From Alloascoidea africana (Eukaryota > Ascomycota > Alloascoideomycetes > Alloascoideales > Alloascoideaceae), in NCBI GenBank assembly GCA_030581615.1, contig JAKTTT010000009.1, positions 248,001 through 312,000 of the forward strand: a stretch of DNA of 64,000 nt. Direction: 5' to 3'. Position numbers and translations under genes: made by a program. Under the pieces are notes generated by a model, which was not told the DNA's origin, searched no databases, and was given only the letters and a program-made list of their open reading frames with translations. Below, one piece after another: positions 53,446-64,000 of this stretch (position 1 is its first letter; each line of letters begins with the position of its first letter).

Positions 53446-56400
53446 GCCTAGACTAAGCCGCTCATGAATATTGGGTTAAGCACACACCTTTCTAGAACAC
53501 CATCTAAGCGTCTCTTTTAAAACCAAATACATGTAGGTCCACGTAACTTGCCTCCTAAAACAACAGAAACCAATCTGAGCAGACCATAACATGGGGCTCT
53601 TTTTAAGCGCTCTAAAGGCCACTGAAAATCGAACTATATTACTAGAACGACTCGCTCAAGCCACTCCTCCAATCAACTTCAAGAAATTGACTCCACCAGA
53701 AGAGAGAGTGCTAAGTGGAGCTAATTATTCTCAACCTATCTGAAAGAAGACTTTATGTATTGAATTTCTGGTGTAATTACATCAAAACCTCGCTAGCATT
53801 GGGAAGCATCAACAATTATTCTACCTTATAAAGTCTACAGAAAATCGATAAACTAATGATTATGCCGGTATTGACTGGATAAAGCGTTTTCATAAACATA
53901 CATTGAACGATTAAAAGACTTGAAAATGAATGCCAGTGATTCATCGGCAGGAGAATATTTGATGCCAAAGACACAGGTCACAAGTTACACTTTGGGAAAT
54001 CTATATTAAAAGATTGATATTCTAGAACTCATAGATACTTTCCAATTGCAATATATATAGTAAAATTGACCAGAGTATTAGAGTAACTTGGCATTTTGTA
54101 TATCAAAAAGCTTTCCTGCATGCCGAACTTGAATCTCCTCCAGAGGCAACCAAAATATTTGGTAAGAACCAGAAGGTGAAAAGGACAAGCTCTTGCTTTA
54201 GATAAGTTTCAAGATCATCTGGTATTCGAGTAAGCAGATAGATTTTGAAGTGGTGCGGTATTATGTTGGTCCGTCCGGAAGAGCTCTTCGGCCGTGACTG
54301 ATGTGGAAATAACGCCTGGACATGTGAAAAAGATACAGAAATGTCTGGATACGTCTCAGAAAACTAATCAATAAATAAATTCTTTTATTTTCTGTCTTAA
54401 AAAAAATGTTGAAATGTGAAAGAAAGATCACAAGATTTCCTTAGTTTGAAGAGTATCGATCATAAAGTAATCCCCCACAATTAATCCCAAAACAAATATA
54501 GATCTAGCGTACCCATACAGGTTAATGGGATGCTGTGAAACGAGGTCTTCTAATTAGCGGCCTTTATGGAAAACATTTATTAATAAAAAACTTTTGAAGC
54601 CCACAAAAACATTCGCGTGTTTTCAAAGGAAATGGACATACCTATTGACTAGACAATCCAAGAATGAGTTTGCTTATGGATGCAGAACTTTACAGAAAAG
54701 AGTAATATGTATGAATTTATGGAAAAGATGTTTCACACCATAGATAGAAAAGCCAATCTTTCATTTTTTTACAAAGTTTCTATATTTGACTACCTGCATT
54801 GCATATAGTTTCTGATTTGGGTCCTGCCTTTATACATTAGGAAGCAGTTTTGCAGGTACTTAACGCTGATGCATGTTTGCAAAACGGCAATCTCGCAGTA
54901 AAAAGTTGTCAATACTTTTCAAGGTCTAAAAGTTTTTTTTTTTTCTGCAAGTAAAACAGTGAATTTGGTATTTTAGATGCTAAACAATCTTTATCAGCAG
55001 GATTAATACAAATTGATTAATCTGGGGTGAAAAAATATCAAGAGAGAACCAAAGTCTCTGTTTAAGTACTAGTGTTCCTTAGACTTTGTTAGATTGCTTG
55101 TACAAGTTTTGTCACTTAGTCTTCTAATTTACTGCTTTTTTTTTCCCAGTCAAACGTCATACATTTGCTTTTATAAACTTAAATTTATCCATCACTTTTC
55201 AAGCATCACAGCGGCGATGCCCTGTACATCAGGAATCATAAGAAAATGTGTAAAATGTGCTATGTACAAAAAAATACAGTTTCAGGAGAGACCAATAGAT
55301 CTAATTTTGTTAAATCCATTTTTAAACTAAAAAGGTAAAGGACGGATTTTTTTTTTAAAATCAAGCATTAGGCATCAAGCAAGTTGATCTGAATGTGAAA
55401 AATGGATCCAGTAAATATGACAGTGTTTTACAGTGGCATTTTTCAAAACCCAGGTCCATCTTGTGATCCTAGATCTATACCATGCATCTATCAAAAATCC
55501 AAATTCTGTGTTTTTTTCTTTTCCTTTCATTGTTGTTGTAGTGGTACTGATTCTGCTTAAGTTGCATCAGCTGGTATGTCCTGTCAGATCAATGTCAAAT
55601 TCTGAAAGGATTTACACTTGGAGTACGAGATTCTAACGCTTGTACCGCGATCTTTAGATAACTAGGTAAAACTACAGTCTTCCTAGAATAGAGTAAGAAT
55701 TCGACTTGCGATGTCAACCACGTCAGAACTGAAAAAAAAAAAAAAAAGGTGGAAGCGGCTAGTGTTAGATTCTCGTTTCACTTGGTTGTTGAAAACTATC
55801 AGAGGAAATGTTTCACAATTATTTTCACATCATAGGGAAATCAAGTCGCTATTGAAAAAGACACTTATTCTTAGAATATATCTTTATTGAAAATTGGCAC
55901 AATTGCTCTCCATTAAGTTCTTTCTTACTGATGATGTGATCTATTTATCTTACTAAAGGCATTTAAAAGATAAAGAAGAGCCAAAAGGGTGGTACAGGAG
56001 TAAAAAATAGACACTTCAATATTTGGATGTATTATTATTTCAAAACATAATTCCTTGTAAAACAATTCTCCTTAAAAGGTCAAAAAAGAACGCAAATATA
56101 TCTTTTAAAAGAATATAAGTGTCCATGACGACAGAACCCATATTGTATAGGACAATCCCTCCTTTGTTTTAGCCAAACATTTCTGGTACGTTTAGAAACG
56201 TTATCTGATACCGCTGCAAAAAACAGAGGACATACAACACAAATGCACTAGAGCCCCCCCTTTTTTTAGGATGTTGAAAGAGCGTGTGCAATGTGTCTCT
56301 ATCGGTTCCACTCCCGAACATCTCGAATTGTGTTATGCTTCTTTTGTTTTGCATTGTATATATGTCAAGACAAGAAAAAAAAAGGGGGGGAAGCATTTCT

Positions 56401-59400
56401 TGGTTATAGATTTCGATTCAAAATTCACTTTTCACCTTGCTTTACAAAGACAGATCGAAAGCGAGAGCTGTCGAAGAGAACAAAGACAGAGACTAGGGTT
56501 TGTTTTCTTGACCTTGTTGAATGTTAAAAGAGATCTGTTTGCAAGTGGTGAATCGAATGCAAAGTTATTCGATTTTCCTGTTTTATTGGTAACAATACCA
56601 GAACATTCTTATTGTCTTAATTCTAACCAAAAAGATTAATATTTACCACTTGATAAACCATTAATTTTTTAAATGAGAAAAAAAAAAAAAAACAAGTTAT
56701 CAACAACCTTTTCCAACTGGGTGGTGCCCTCTCCAGCTGTATGAAACACAACTATTTTAGTCCCTATCTCTACCTACCAAAGCCACACTTTCACAACCGC
56801 TTCCCGTTCACCTCTTACGCTTTCAATTCTTCCAACTTATCATCCATTTTATTTTATTATTGCAAGGAAGAAACAAACAGCAAAAAATGGCAAAGCGGGT
56901 GAGAGAGGTTTCACTTTTAGTAGGATATACGAAATAGCAAAAAACAAGTATAGCCAAGTTAGAGAAAGGAGGTAGAAGGGGAACAGATGAGGCAAAAAGA
57001 AGGAGGAGGGGGGGCCAAAAAGCCTCTTTCTCACCATCAAAATTTCCCTTTGGTTTCTGATGTATTTAATTAGTAAACATGGTTTCAACCTTGGATCTCC
57101 AAGAGAATTACGGATTTACGGTGTGTTCCTCCAATTTACAAAAAACAAAAACACACCCATACACTGATTTAGTAGAAGGTGTAAATATATAAATTTAAGT
57201 GAAACAAATAATATGAATCTGGCATGGTAAGGATGATTGACGTGTATTTTTTTTTTTTTTTGTCTTCTGGTGTTTGAAGCGCAATCAAGCCAAATCTGAT
57301 ATTTGTGGAAAAGCTGGAGTGAAAACATTTCCAGGAAACATCAAATGACGGTGGTGGTGGCAGTACATTTAGATCTGAAAATCGACGAGGTCTTTTGTTC
57401 GGGTGGATGATAAATATACAAAGGGGTATAAGTAGTAGTGGCTGTGGGCACATGAGTTGTGAGAACCGTTAATCTATAAATTGCGCGCGTGAGGTTTTTG
57501 TTTTAATTTTATTCTACGAGGGTTGCCAGGCTGCTTCAATAAGTATTCAAGATTCGAATTTCGTAGAGTATTAATATTTAACAGGATCAGGTAAATAAAA
57601 ACACCGCAAGAAAGCCTTGTTGAAATGAAGAATAATGACGACAATGAATAGATAGGATTGAAGATGATGATGATGACTGGATGTAAATCACATATCGGCA
57701 TTTTCCTCTCGTTATCGTTTGTGTTGCCCCAAGACGGACCTCATCAAGCCATTTGTTTTTAAAAAATCCAACTCCAAGAATCCCGAGTTTTACCTACACA
57801 TGTTTCTCATTTTGCATGATGTAATTGGAAAAGACAAACTCCGCGCGATAAAAACAATGAATTAAAGGATGATTTTTCTTAGGAATAGCTCGATTTAATC
57901 CGTAACTCAAGCCATTTTCCAATCCCTGATTAGGATCTATTCCTGTTGAATTTGAAAAGGTCAGTCGCCTCATTTGTTTTTTTTTCTTTTCTCCTCAGTT
58001 ATCGGTGTTGGTAGAGAGAGCGCGTTTTGCTGTCCGCGATTAAGCGCCTTTTGGTCTTTGTCTTCTCTTTTCCCATCCAGCCGGTTGTATTGTTCTAGCC
58101 AACGTGGTATTAGCTAGTAGTACCAATTGTTGAACATCATTTGGGATATGAATATAAAGTCGGCTGAGTAATGACCAAACGAACGAACGAACGAACGATC
58201 GACTTTTTTTCCAGTTCAACTTGCACTTGCACTTACACTTGCACTCACATTTTTTTCATGATCTAGTGCCAAAGCACTTTCACGCTCATATCCTTTTAAA
58301 GAGGATTGTTTAACCTGGAGCAACGCGCAGAAACATGATTATGTAAATGCAAATGTCCATGTTCTATTTCTCTTGTCGATGACATGGCAGGTTCTAGAAA
58401 CACCCAAGGAGCCAATGATTTCGGGTCCTTGGATGAAGCTATTTCCATTGAACCCTGCAAAAGGGGGAGATGGAAAGATGTATCAAAAGCAGTATTATAT
58501 GCGGTTATAGTTTATTTACGAAAGCTCACCCCAAGGTCGACTCGGTCAAGAAGATGGGGCTGGGTGGAGTATTGTTGCTTCTGGCGTGTCCCAACCGGGC
58601 AAAAGCACAACACACCAGAAAATAATAGTCTCTAGGGGTGTTCGATTATTTGTCTCACAATGAATTGGGAAAGAAAAGCTTTGCATTCTGGTGCTGCTTC
58701 ACATTTAGCCTATAAAAAGATGGGTATTATATAATGTTTTGGGAAATCTTATGGATCATGTTCATGAAGAGAGGAACAAAGATGGCAAAAAATGCGGCTG
58801 TATAAGGGGGGCCAAGAACAAGAGGATCCTGACACCGAGAGAAAGAGACATCCAAGAGTTTCAAAAAATTTTTAAACGGTTGAAAAGCATTAATCCATTT
58901 TTTTGGAAACTGAAGTGAAAACCGTTGAAGGTGAACATAAATGAATAAGCGCCGAGCAATATCTATTCATGAAGAGTCTGGTTGTGTGGGAGGTGGGGAG
59001 AGGACAAGTCAGAACCAAACGCAAAAAAAGAAAACTTTCACAACAAGTGGATAGTACCACAATTTTATCAAAAGAAGAACAAAATTTGACGAATTGGGAA
59101 ATTCTTGTTACTCCCAAAGTCTTTACACTTTCTTTTGTCCCGATTGACCCAAACGAACTTTTAAAGTTAAAAACCCTTGGAAACCAGAAACCCATAACGC
59201 GCAAATGACTCCTGAAATGTACACGACATTCCTTACAAGAAATAAATAAATAAATAAAAAAAGGGTGGAAAAGTTAGGAAAAAGATGGGTTGATGGTGGT
59301 GGATATTATAAAGCTTTTTTTGCACGATACAGATTTTGTTGTGTTGTGTCTCTACAACAGATTCTCTTTTTTAAAGGATACAAGAAAGATTGGAAAACTA

Positions 59401-61977
59401 GCAATGATCATGGACATTTTGGATATAACAAGAAATGTTAGGACATGGGGGAACAAAAACTTAATCGCATGATGCTATATGTTAGCTCGGTCCGTTCCAT
59501 TCAAATTGTCATAAGAATGGAAGGAAAACAAAAACAAAAACGAAAATGAAAAAGAAAAAGGAAAAGGAAAAGGGAATGTTTGCTTTGCTTTTCTATTCTC
59601 ATATTTTACCACCACCAATTTTGCTGATTTCTGGAAAATGAATAGAGCTAGTACTTAAAAACCGGTCTATATTTATCTGCAAATCACAAGAGTCTTGGCA
59701 AGAAGGAAACCAGATTGGGTCTAGTTCCAGTTCCAGTTCTCGTTCTCGTTCTCGTTCTCTTCCGGGAAGGGATATAGCTGCTTCCATTACAAGCAAGACC
59801 TTTCCAAAACGTTCCTATATTTATTAATATTTATTTGCTTATGCGACTATGGTGTGTCCACCATATGACCCAGACATGCCATAACAAAATGAGAAAAAAA
59901 GGCAAGATCGAATTCGTCGAGATAAAACAGTGGTGCATAAATTGTCTCAAATCGGGGACTTGTAATGAAGTCTTGTGGAATGAAAAAACCCCCAAGATGA
60001 AGAAAAAAACAAACCCCCCAAGAAAAACTACAAAACGTGGCCGTTTCCATGATGCTTTGGCTATAAACTTCAATTAGCACGAGATCAACGAGCACAAATC
60101 AGATTGGTAATGGTGGTGGTTGATGGCTACAACAGTGGAAAGTTTGTGTTGGAACAAGGTCGTATATATGGAAGGGATTACAAGTTTAGAAGCAGGGCTA
60201 TGGACAACAACCACAGAAGAGACAAAAAAAATAAATAATTATTATTATTATTAATGATAATGATGGTGAGTGGGGACTCAAAAGAGACAAAAGAAACATA
60301 GATATAAAAATCTTTTTGTTTATCTGAGAGAAGATGGTTAGCAAGGAGTAAAGAAGGACCAAAAATGCAATCTTCTTTTTTTAATTTTTTATTTGCTGCA
60401 TGCGTGCATCCTGTATGTTTAACCATATTCTGATCTTTTCCCGTCCGTCAAAATCGATTCCAACATAACATTTTTTCGTGGTTCATGAAGTGTTCCCCAA
60501 TAAAAAAAATAGTCCCTTTCCCTTTCTTGTCACCTCGAGTCGAGTCCTAACCCGATTCCAGTATTTATTATTTGAAGTTGTCAATGGTATGATTATAATA
60601 CATGGAATAACAACAAGCCAGATAATAATAAATGGGAATATGGTTGGTAATGGGGATTATATGAAGTAATGTGTGTCCGTTTAGACATGAATCTAAGAGA
60701 CATCTAAAATCTGAATGCGGGCCAAGCCAATTCCAAGGCCAAGTCTTTGCAATGACATTTTCTTTTTTTTTTTTTCACTTTCACTTTCACTTACACTTTC
60801 ATTTGTCCTGTGTTGACTGGTTTGTACCAGGAAACCCATAAGGCATGCCACTTTTTTAAACAAACCAATTGGGGGATTTGAAATTGAATTTGGAAAGTTG
60901 AAATCGATATAGTACATCACCCAACCACATAATTGAATTGGATCATTAGAAATTCGATATTGCAGAGATGGACATGGCATACACCAACTTAATGGATGGG
61001 TGAGTTGAGTCAGTGAAGAATTACAGTGCATACTGGGGAAGGCCCAAGATTAGGGTGAAATTGAAATTGGACCTGACTGTTTATGGCAAGTAAGTCGGAG
61101 CTGGGATTAAGTGTGAATGGATGTGAAGAGTATACCTTGTTCTTTATTTTGAAATTCATTTTGATTTATTTGTGGTTTAAATGACCTTTGTTATTTCATT
61201 TCAAAATGGAAAGGATCATCCGATGGAAGAGAAGGTGTAAAAAAGATAGCTACAGTACAGTACATTCATCGGATCCGAACTATAGATTCATCTGTTTTGT
61301 GATAAGGTAGAGAAAGTAGAAAAGGTCATTCACTGGTTTACAAGAGTTTAAGCGCTGTGCAAGGTGGATGGATCAACCCAGCCAGCCAGCCAGCCTCCTT
61401 GAACACACGGCGGGCGGAGGCTGCGGCGAATCGGGGAGGGTACTGAGATATACACCGCAGTGCAGGGATTAGCGTAACACACGTCACGCCAGCGTCATGT
61501 CATGATGATGATGCTCAGAGAGACCAGTTGACTAAAGCTATCTATATCGTCTGATCTGAAACGTGAGACAGTTTACAGGCATGCATTGACCAAGGATGGT
61601 ATGTAGAGAGGACAAAGATGAACAGTAAGTGAAGAGGATATGAAGAAGGAAGAAGGTCAAGAACACGGAGATTGGTGGAGGGAAAACCCAGTTTTTGCTA
61701 TTATATTGTGTCATAAAGGAAGCAAAAGAGATAGGAAAAGAAAGAAGCGGAAATCGAAATCGAAATGGAAATGGATGTCACCCGGCCTTTGCCTCTGGAA
61801 GTTTCCACGGCAGTTGGGGCAAAAACAGCGGGAGCGCCTGGACTTATATAAGCCATGAAAAGAGGGTATGGGCCCGAGGTGATTGGTCGCCGGGGCGGGA
61901 TTGGCGGGCTGTGAGTGGACCGCTTGTTCTATTTCGCTGTAGCCTGTGATGGTCGCAGCGAGCACGCGGACGTGCAG
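53446..61977. other. 8.5-kb region without a supported gene
   Basis: Up to about 54400 there are further decayed fragments: a plus-strand YAGIDWIKRFHKHTLN at 53861-53908 resembles the DNA-binding domain of pogo-type transposases. From there to 61.9 kb there are many homopolymer runs (A15 near 55733, T16 near 57247) and short tandem repeats: ACGA at 58180-58199, TTGCAC-like at 58218-58246, AATA at 59239-59258, ATT at 60238-60252, CACTTT-like at 60776-60800 and CCAG at 61378-61392. All frames are short and lack domains. This is either a long upstream control region for the Zn2Cys6 gene or a structural region. Confidence 0.45.
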
Positions 61978-62875
61978 AAGAGCCCCAGGGCCAGAGCCCC
62001 AGGGCCAGAGCCCCAGTGCCAGAGGCTCTGGGGCACTAGACACTGGACACTGGACACTGGACACTAAAGCCTGGAGCGGTGCCTTGTGCTGTTCTCCCGA
62101 GCTGGGACGGGCGACGGGCGACGGGCGACGGCGACGAGAGCACTGGCGGGACACAGCGAGGGCAGTCCAGTTAGACGCCGGGAGACAGCGAGGGTGTGCT
62201 CCAAACGTTCCAATGGATGGCTGTTTTGGGAGCCGCCAGTTCGTAAAATCCAACGATTCCAACGACCGTGCCTGTCCCGAGAGATAATACTGCACACCCA
62301 TGTCTGCTGGCTTTTGCTCCGATCCAATTGCTTATTTAATAGACCCTGAGCGAGTGAGCGAGGCAGCGAGGCAGCGAGTGAGCGAGTGGCCTGGCCTCCG
62401 AGGCGATCTGAACCTCCGCGGCGTGCTCGTCCAGAGTGGCAAACACCCGTCCTGGTCTTGGTTCTGATTCTCATCCTGAGTCTCATCTTGGTTCTGATCC
62501 TGATCCTGATCCTGATCCCCGTGCCTCTTCTGGCCCATGGACAAGGCGGGATGGCCTCACGATTCGATTCCTCCACGCTTTATCCAGTCCTGCCTTTATT
62601 CCGCTCGACTCCGCTCAATTCAGCAAATCTGGGTGTAAAAAGCCGTGATACATGAAAGATGATGCGATATCCATATTGTTTTGTGTCCGCAATTCACACA
62701 AACCCTCTGAATTGACCACTCTCGCTCCCATTCTCGGTCTTGATCCTGGCCCTGGCCCTGGCCCTGGCCCTGACCAAGGCAATAAACAGTCGCATTGCGC
62801 GATCCGCTTTGCACTCAGCACCCAGCACCCAGCACCCAGCACACTGCACCCAGCACCCAGCACACTGCGACTCCA
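61978..62875. repeat. GC-rich minisatellite cluster
   Basis: A series of unrelated short tandem repeats: CCAGGGCCAGAGCC units at 61985-62020, CACTGGA units at 62036-62064, GACGGGC units at 62107-62130, GAGCGAG/GCAGCGAG units at 62350-62395, TCCTGA units at 62485-62520, CCCTGG units at 62746-62775 and CAGCACC units at 62817-62870. Frames of 150-200 codons here are by-products of these repeats. Confidence 0.75.
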
Positions 62876-62966
62876 GCTCTCAACACTCACAGCTCCTCCA
62901 CGAAGCTGCTCGGAGCTAGCAAAACAGCGTCCGGCCGCCTGCCTATCCGGGCACCGTGCGTTGCGA

Positions 62967-63028
62967 ACACATACACAGCTGCAGCTGTGTATGTGTATGT
63001 GGCTGCACGCGTGCAGCACCCGGCCGGG
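62967..63028. promoter_or_regulatory. Three consecutive perfect palindromes before the Zn2Cys6 gene
   Basis: A 30-base perfect palindrome centred on CAGCTGCAGCTG (62967-62996), a 16-base one, GCTGCACGCGTGCAGC (63002-63017), and a 10-base one, CCCGGCCGGG (63019-63028), which contains CCG-N2-CGG. They lie 200-260 bases before the ATG of a Zn2Cys6 factor and are candidate autoregulatory or hairpin elements. Confidence 0.55.
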
Positions 63029-63227
63029 CCTTGTACGTTATGCGGGCGGTCGAATCGATGACCCGCTTATTTAATTGCTGGGCTTCCTTTGCAGTCCCAC
63101 ACCGCTTTTATAAAAGTGAAAGCAAATCCTCCTCTTCTGGTCCCCCTTCCCCAAATCCTCTACTTCACCTTTCCCCCAAACTATTGCCTCTTTGTCCTTC
63201 TCTTAGCCCGTCTTGCCTGTTCCCCCA

Positions 63228-64000
63228 ATGAAGAGCTCCGTCAACCCTTCTGCTGCAAGAGACCACCATCTCGAACTGGATCGAGATCGAGATATGGACC
63301 CACAACAACAACAACAACAACAACAACAACACCCAAAACAAATGGACCCCCAATGCCAGTCCCATATCCAACCTGCAAATTCCTCAAATGCCGAGGCTCT
63401 TCCTCTTTCCCTCCCTCTGACCATCCAACTCCCAAACTCTTCATCCTCCTCATCATCTTCATCTTCATCCTCTAGTTATACATCCTCTCCATCATCGTCT
63501 AAACGAGATCGTGCATCCACAACAACAGAATCAAAATCATCTCCCAAAATCGGACTAAATGGAAAGTCCGAAAAGGATAAAGTCAGGAAGGACTCCAATT
63601 CAAAGGATAACAAGCAGATTCGAAGACGAAGAAGGAAACACAAAAACTCCCATTCTGGTATGGCCCCTTTACTTCATAAGGTTTCCCCCATCTGCTACTA
63701 AAAACTCTAACCTTACTCCCTATATTAAGGATGTAAAAACTGTAAGCAGAGGAGGATCAAATGCGATGAGACAAAACCGTCTTGTTTGAACTGTTCCAAG
63801 TCTGGCGTATGTTCCATCTCCAATTACTCTTACAAAACAAGATATAATACTAACGCATCCACATTTTAGGGCCGATGTTCTTATCTCGATAGTATCGAGG
63901 TAGAGGTGAATCTTAACCCTCTAGGCAGGTTCTATCCCATGAACAGCAAGAGTCAGGTAAATGTACCGGTCTCAATAACTGCCTCCCAAATATACCAAAC
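63228..64000 (+). CDS. Zn2Cys6 transcription factor, N-terminal part (3' end beyond window)
   Basis: A fungal binuclear-cluster regulator, truncated by the window end. I read exons 63228-63657, 63730-63806 and 63870 onward. Intron 1 (72 nt; GTATGG, CTAAC at 63707) and intron 2 (63 nt; GTATGT, TACTAAC at 63848) both fall inside the zinc-cluster coding region. Joined, they give SGCKNCKQRRIKCDE...PSCLNCSKSGGRCSYL, with six Cys spaced C-x2-C-x6-C-x5-C-x2-C-x6-C (residues about 145-173). The first 143 residues are low complexity: poly-Gln near 26-34, poly-Ser near 70-90, then a basic RRRRRKHKNSHSG just before the cluster, a context like that of Upc2/Ecm22-type regulators, though I would not name it. 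The frame is open to the last base; a possible further donor (CAG/GTAAAT) lies at 63957. Target genes unknown. Confidence 0.85.

Noticed and set aside
53439-54236. Possible LTR-like start TGTAACGG followed by a repeat of GATAGAT at 54237
   Set aside because: The relic sequence interrupted at 53438 does not resume after 54243, there is no second copy in the window and no recognisable internal features, so an LTR insertion is not supported.
56271-56639. 122-codon plus-strand frame
   Set aside because: Irregular composition with A-run-encoded Lys, no domain, and no conserved neighbour; treated as chance.
61711-62576. 170-196-codon minus-strand frames
   Set aside because: They translate minisatellites (CCAGGGCC, GACGGGC, TCCTGA units) and have no conserved motif.

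Overview
The window is yeast nuclear DNA from a member of Saccharomycotina. The protein-coding genes have clear budding-yeast orthologues, the introns are short (62-135 nt) with GTATGT/GTAAGT-type donors and CTAAC branch points 12-30 nt before the acceptor, and CTG encodes the invariant second Leu of the PEGLPLAV motif in the Ca2+-ATPase, so CTG is read as Leu. Nine introns are visible in five genes, more than in Saccharomyces. Together with the long gene-free stretches this suggests an early-diverging lineage such as Dipodascaceae or Trichomonascaceae; that placement is inference.

Layout. 0-5 kb: a Ser-rich unknown protein (+) converges on STR3 (cystathionine beta-lyase), followed on the minus strand by two nuclear cytochrome c oxidase subunit genes, COX4 and COX13. 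5-13.4 kb: RTS1 (PP2A B' subunit, three exons) converges on GCD2 (eIF2B delta); then an unknown probable mitochondrial protein and a ferric reductase, all minus. 13.4-17.6 kb: AT-rich gap. 17.6-31 kb: a plus-strand run of an ABCC vacuolar transporter with a newly located first exon, SNF8/VPS22, HAT1 (four exons), a Ser-rich unknown and an MNN2-type mannosyltransferase. 31-34 kb: gap. 34-42.7 kb: an ADH6-type alcohol dehydrogenase, the vacuolar Ca2+-ATPase PMC1, SYM1 (two exons), and a convergent xylitol dehydrogenase carrying a mitochondrial-type presequence. 43-54 kb: an accessory-looking region holding GPI8, a Ser/Gly-rich GPI-anchored wall protein, a 270-bp direct repeat flanking GPI8, a 240-bp-armed inverted repeat, and pogo/Fot1-like DDE transposase relics in tail-to-tail pairs at two sites. 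54-63.2 kb: no convincing gene, ending in a GC-rich minisatellite and palindrome cluster just before the 5' end of a Zn2Cys6 transcription factor that runs off the window.

There is no operon logic; neighbours are mostly functionally unrelated. Themes that recur are respiration and mitochondria (COX4, COX13, SYM1, the unknown at 9.7 kb, the presequence-bearing xylitol dehydrogenase) and the secretory/vacuolar system (YBT1-like, SNF8, MNN2, PMC1, GPI8). The most unusual sequence-level observations are a Cox4 in which all four zinc-ligand positions are substituted, a xylitol dehydrogenase with an obligatory presequence, a GPI8 lacking the C-terminal membrane anchor, and the duplicated tail-to-tail transposase relics. 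No tRNA, rRNA, CRISPR array or intact mobile element was found.
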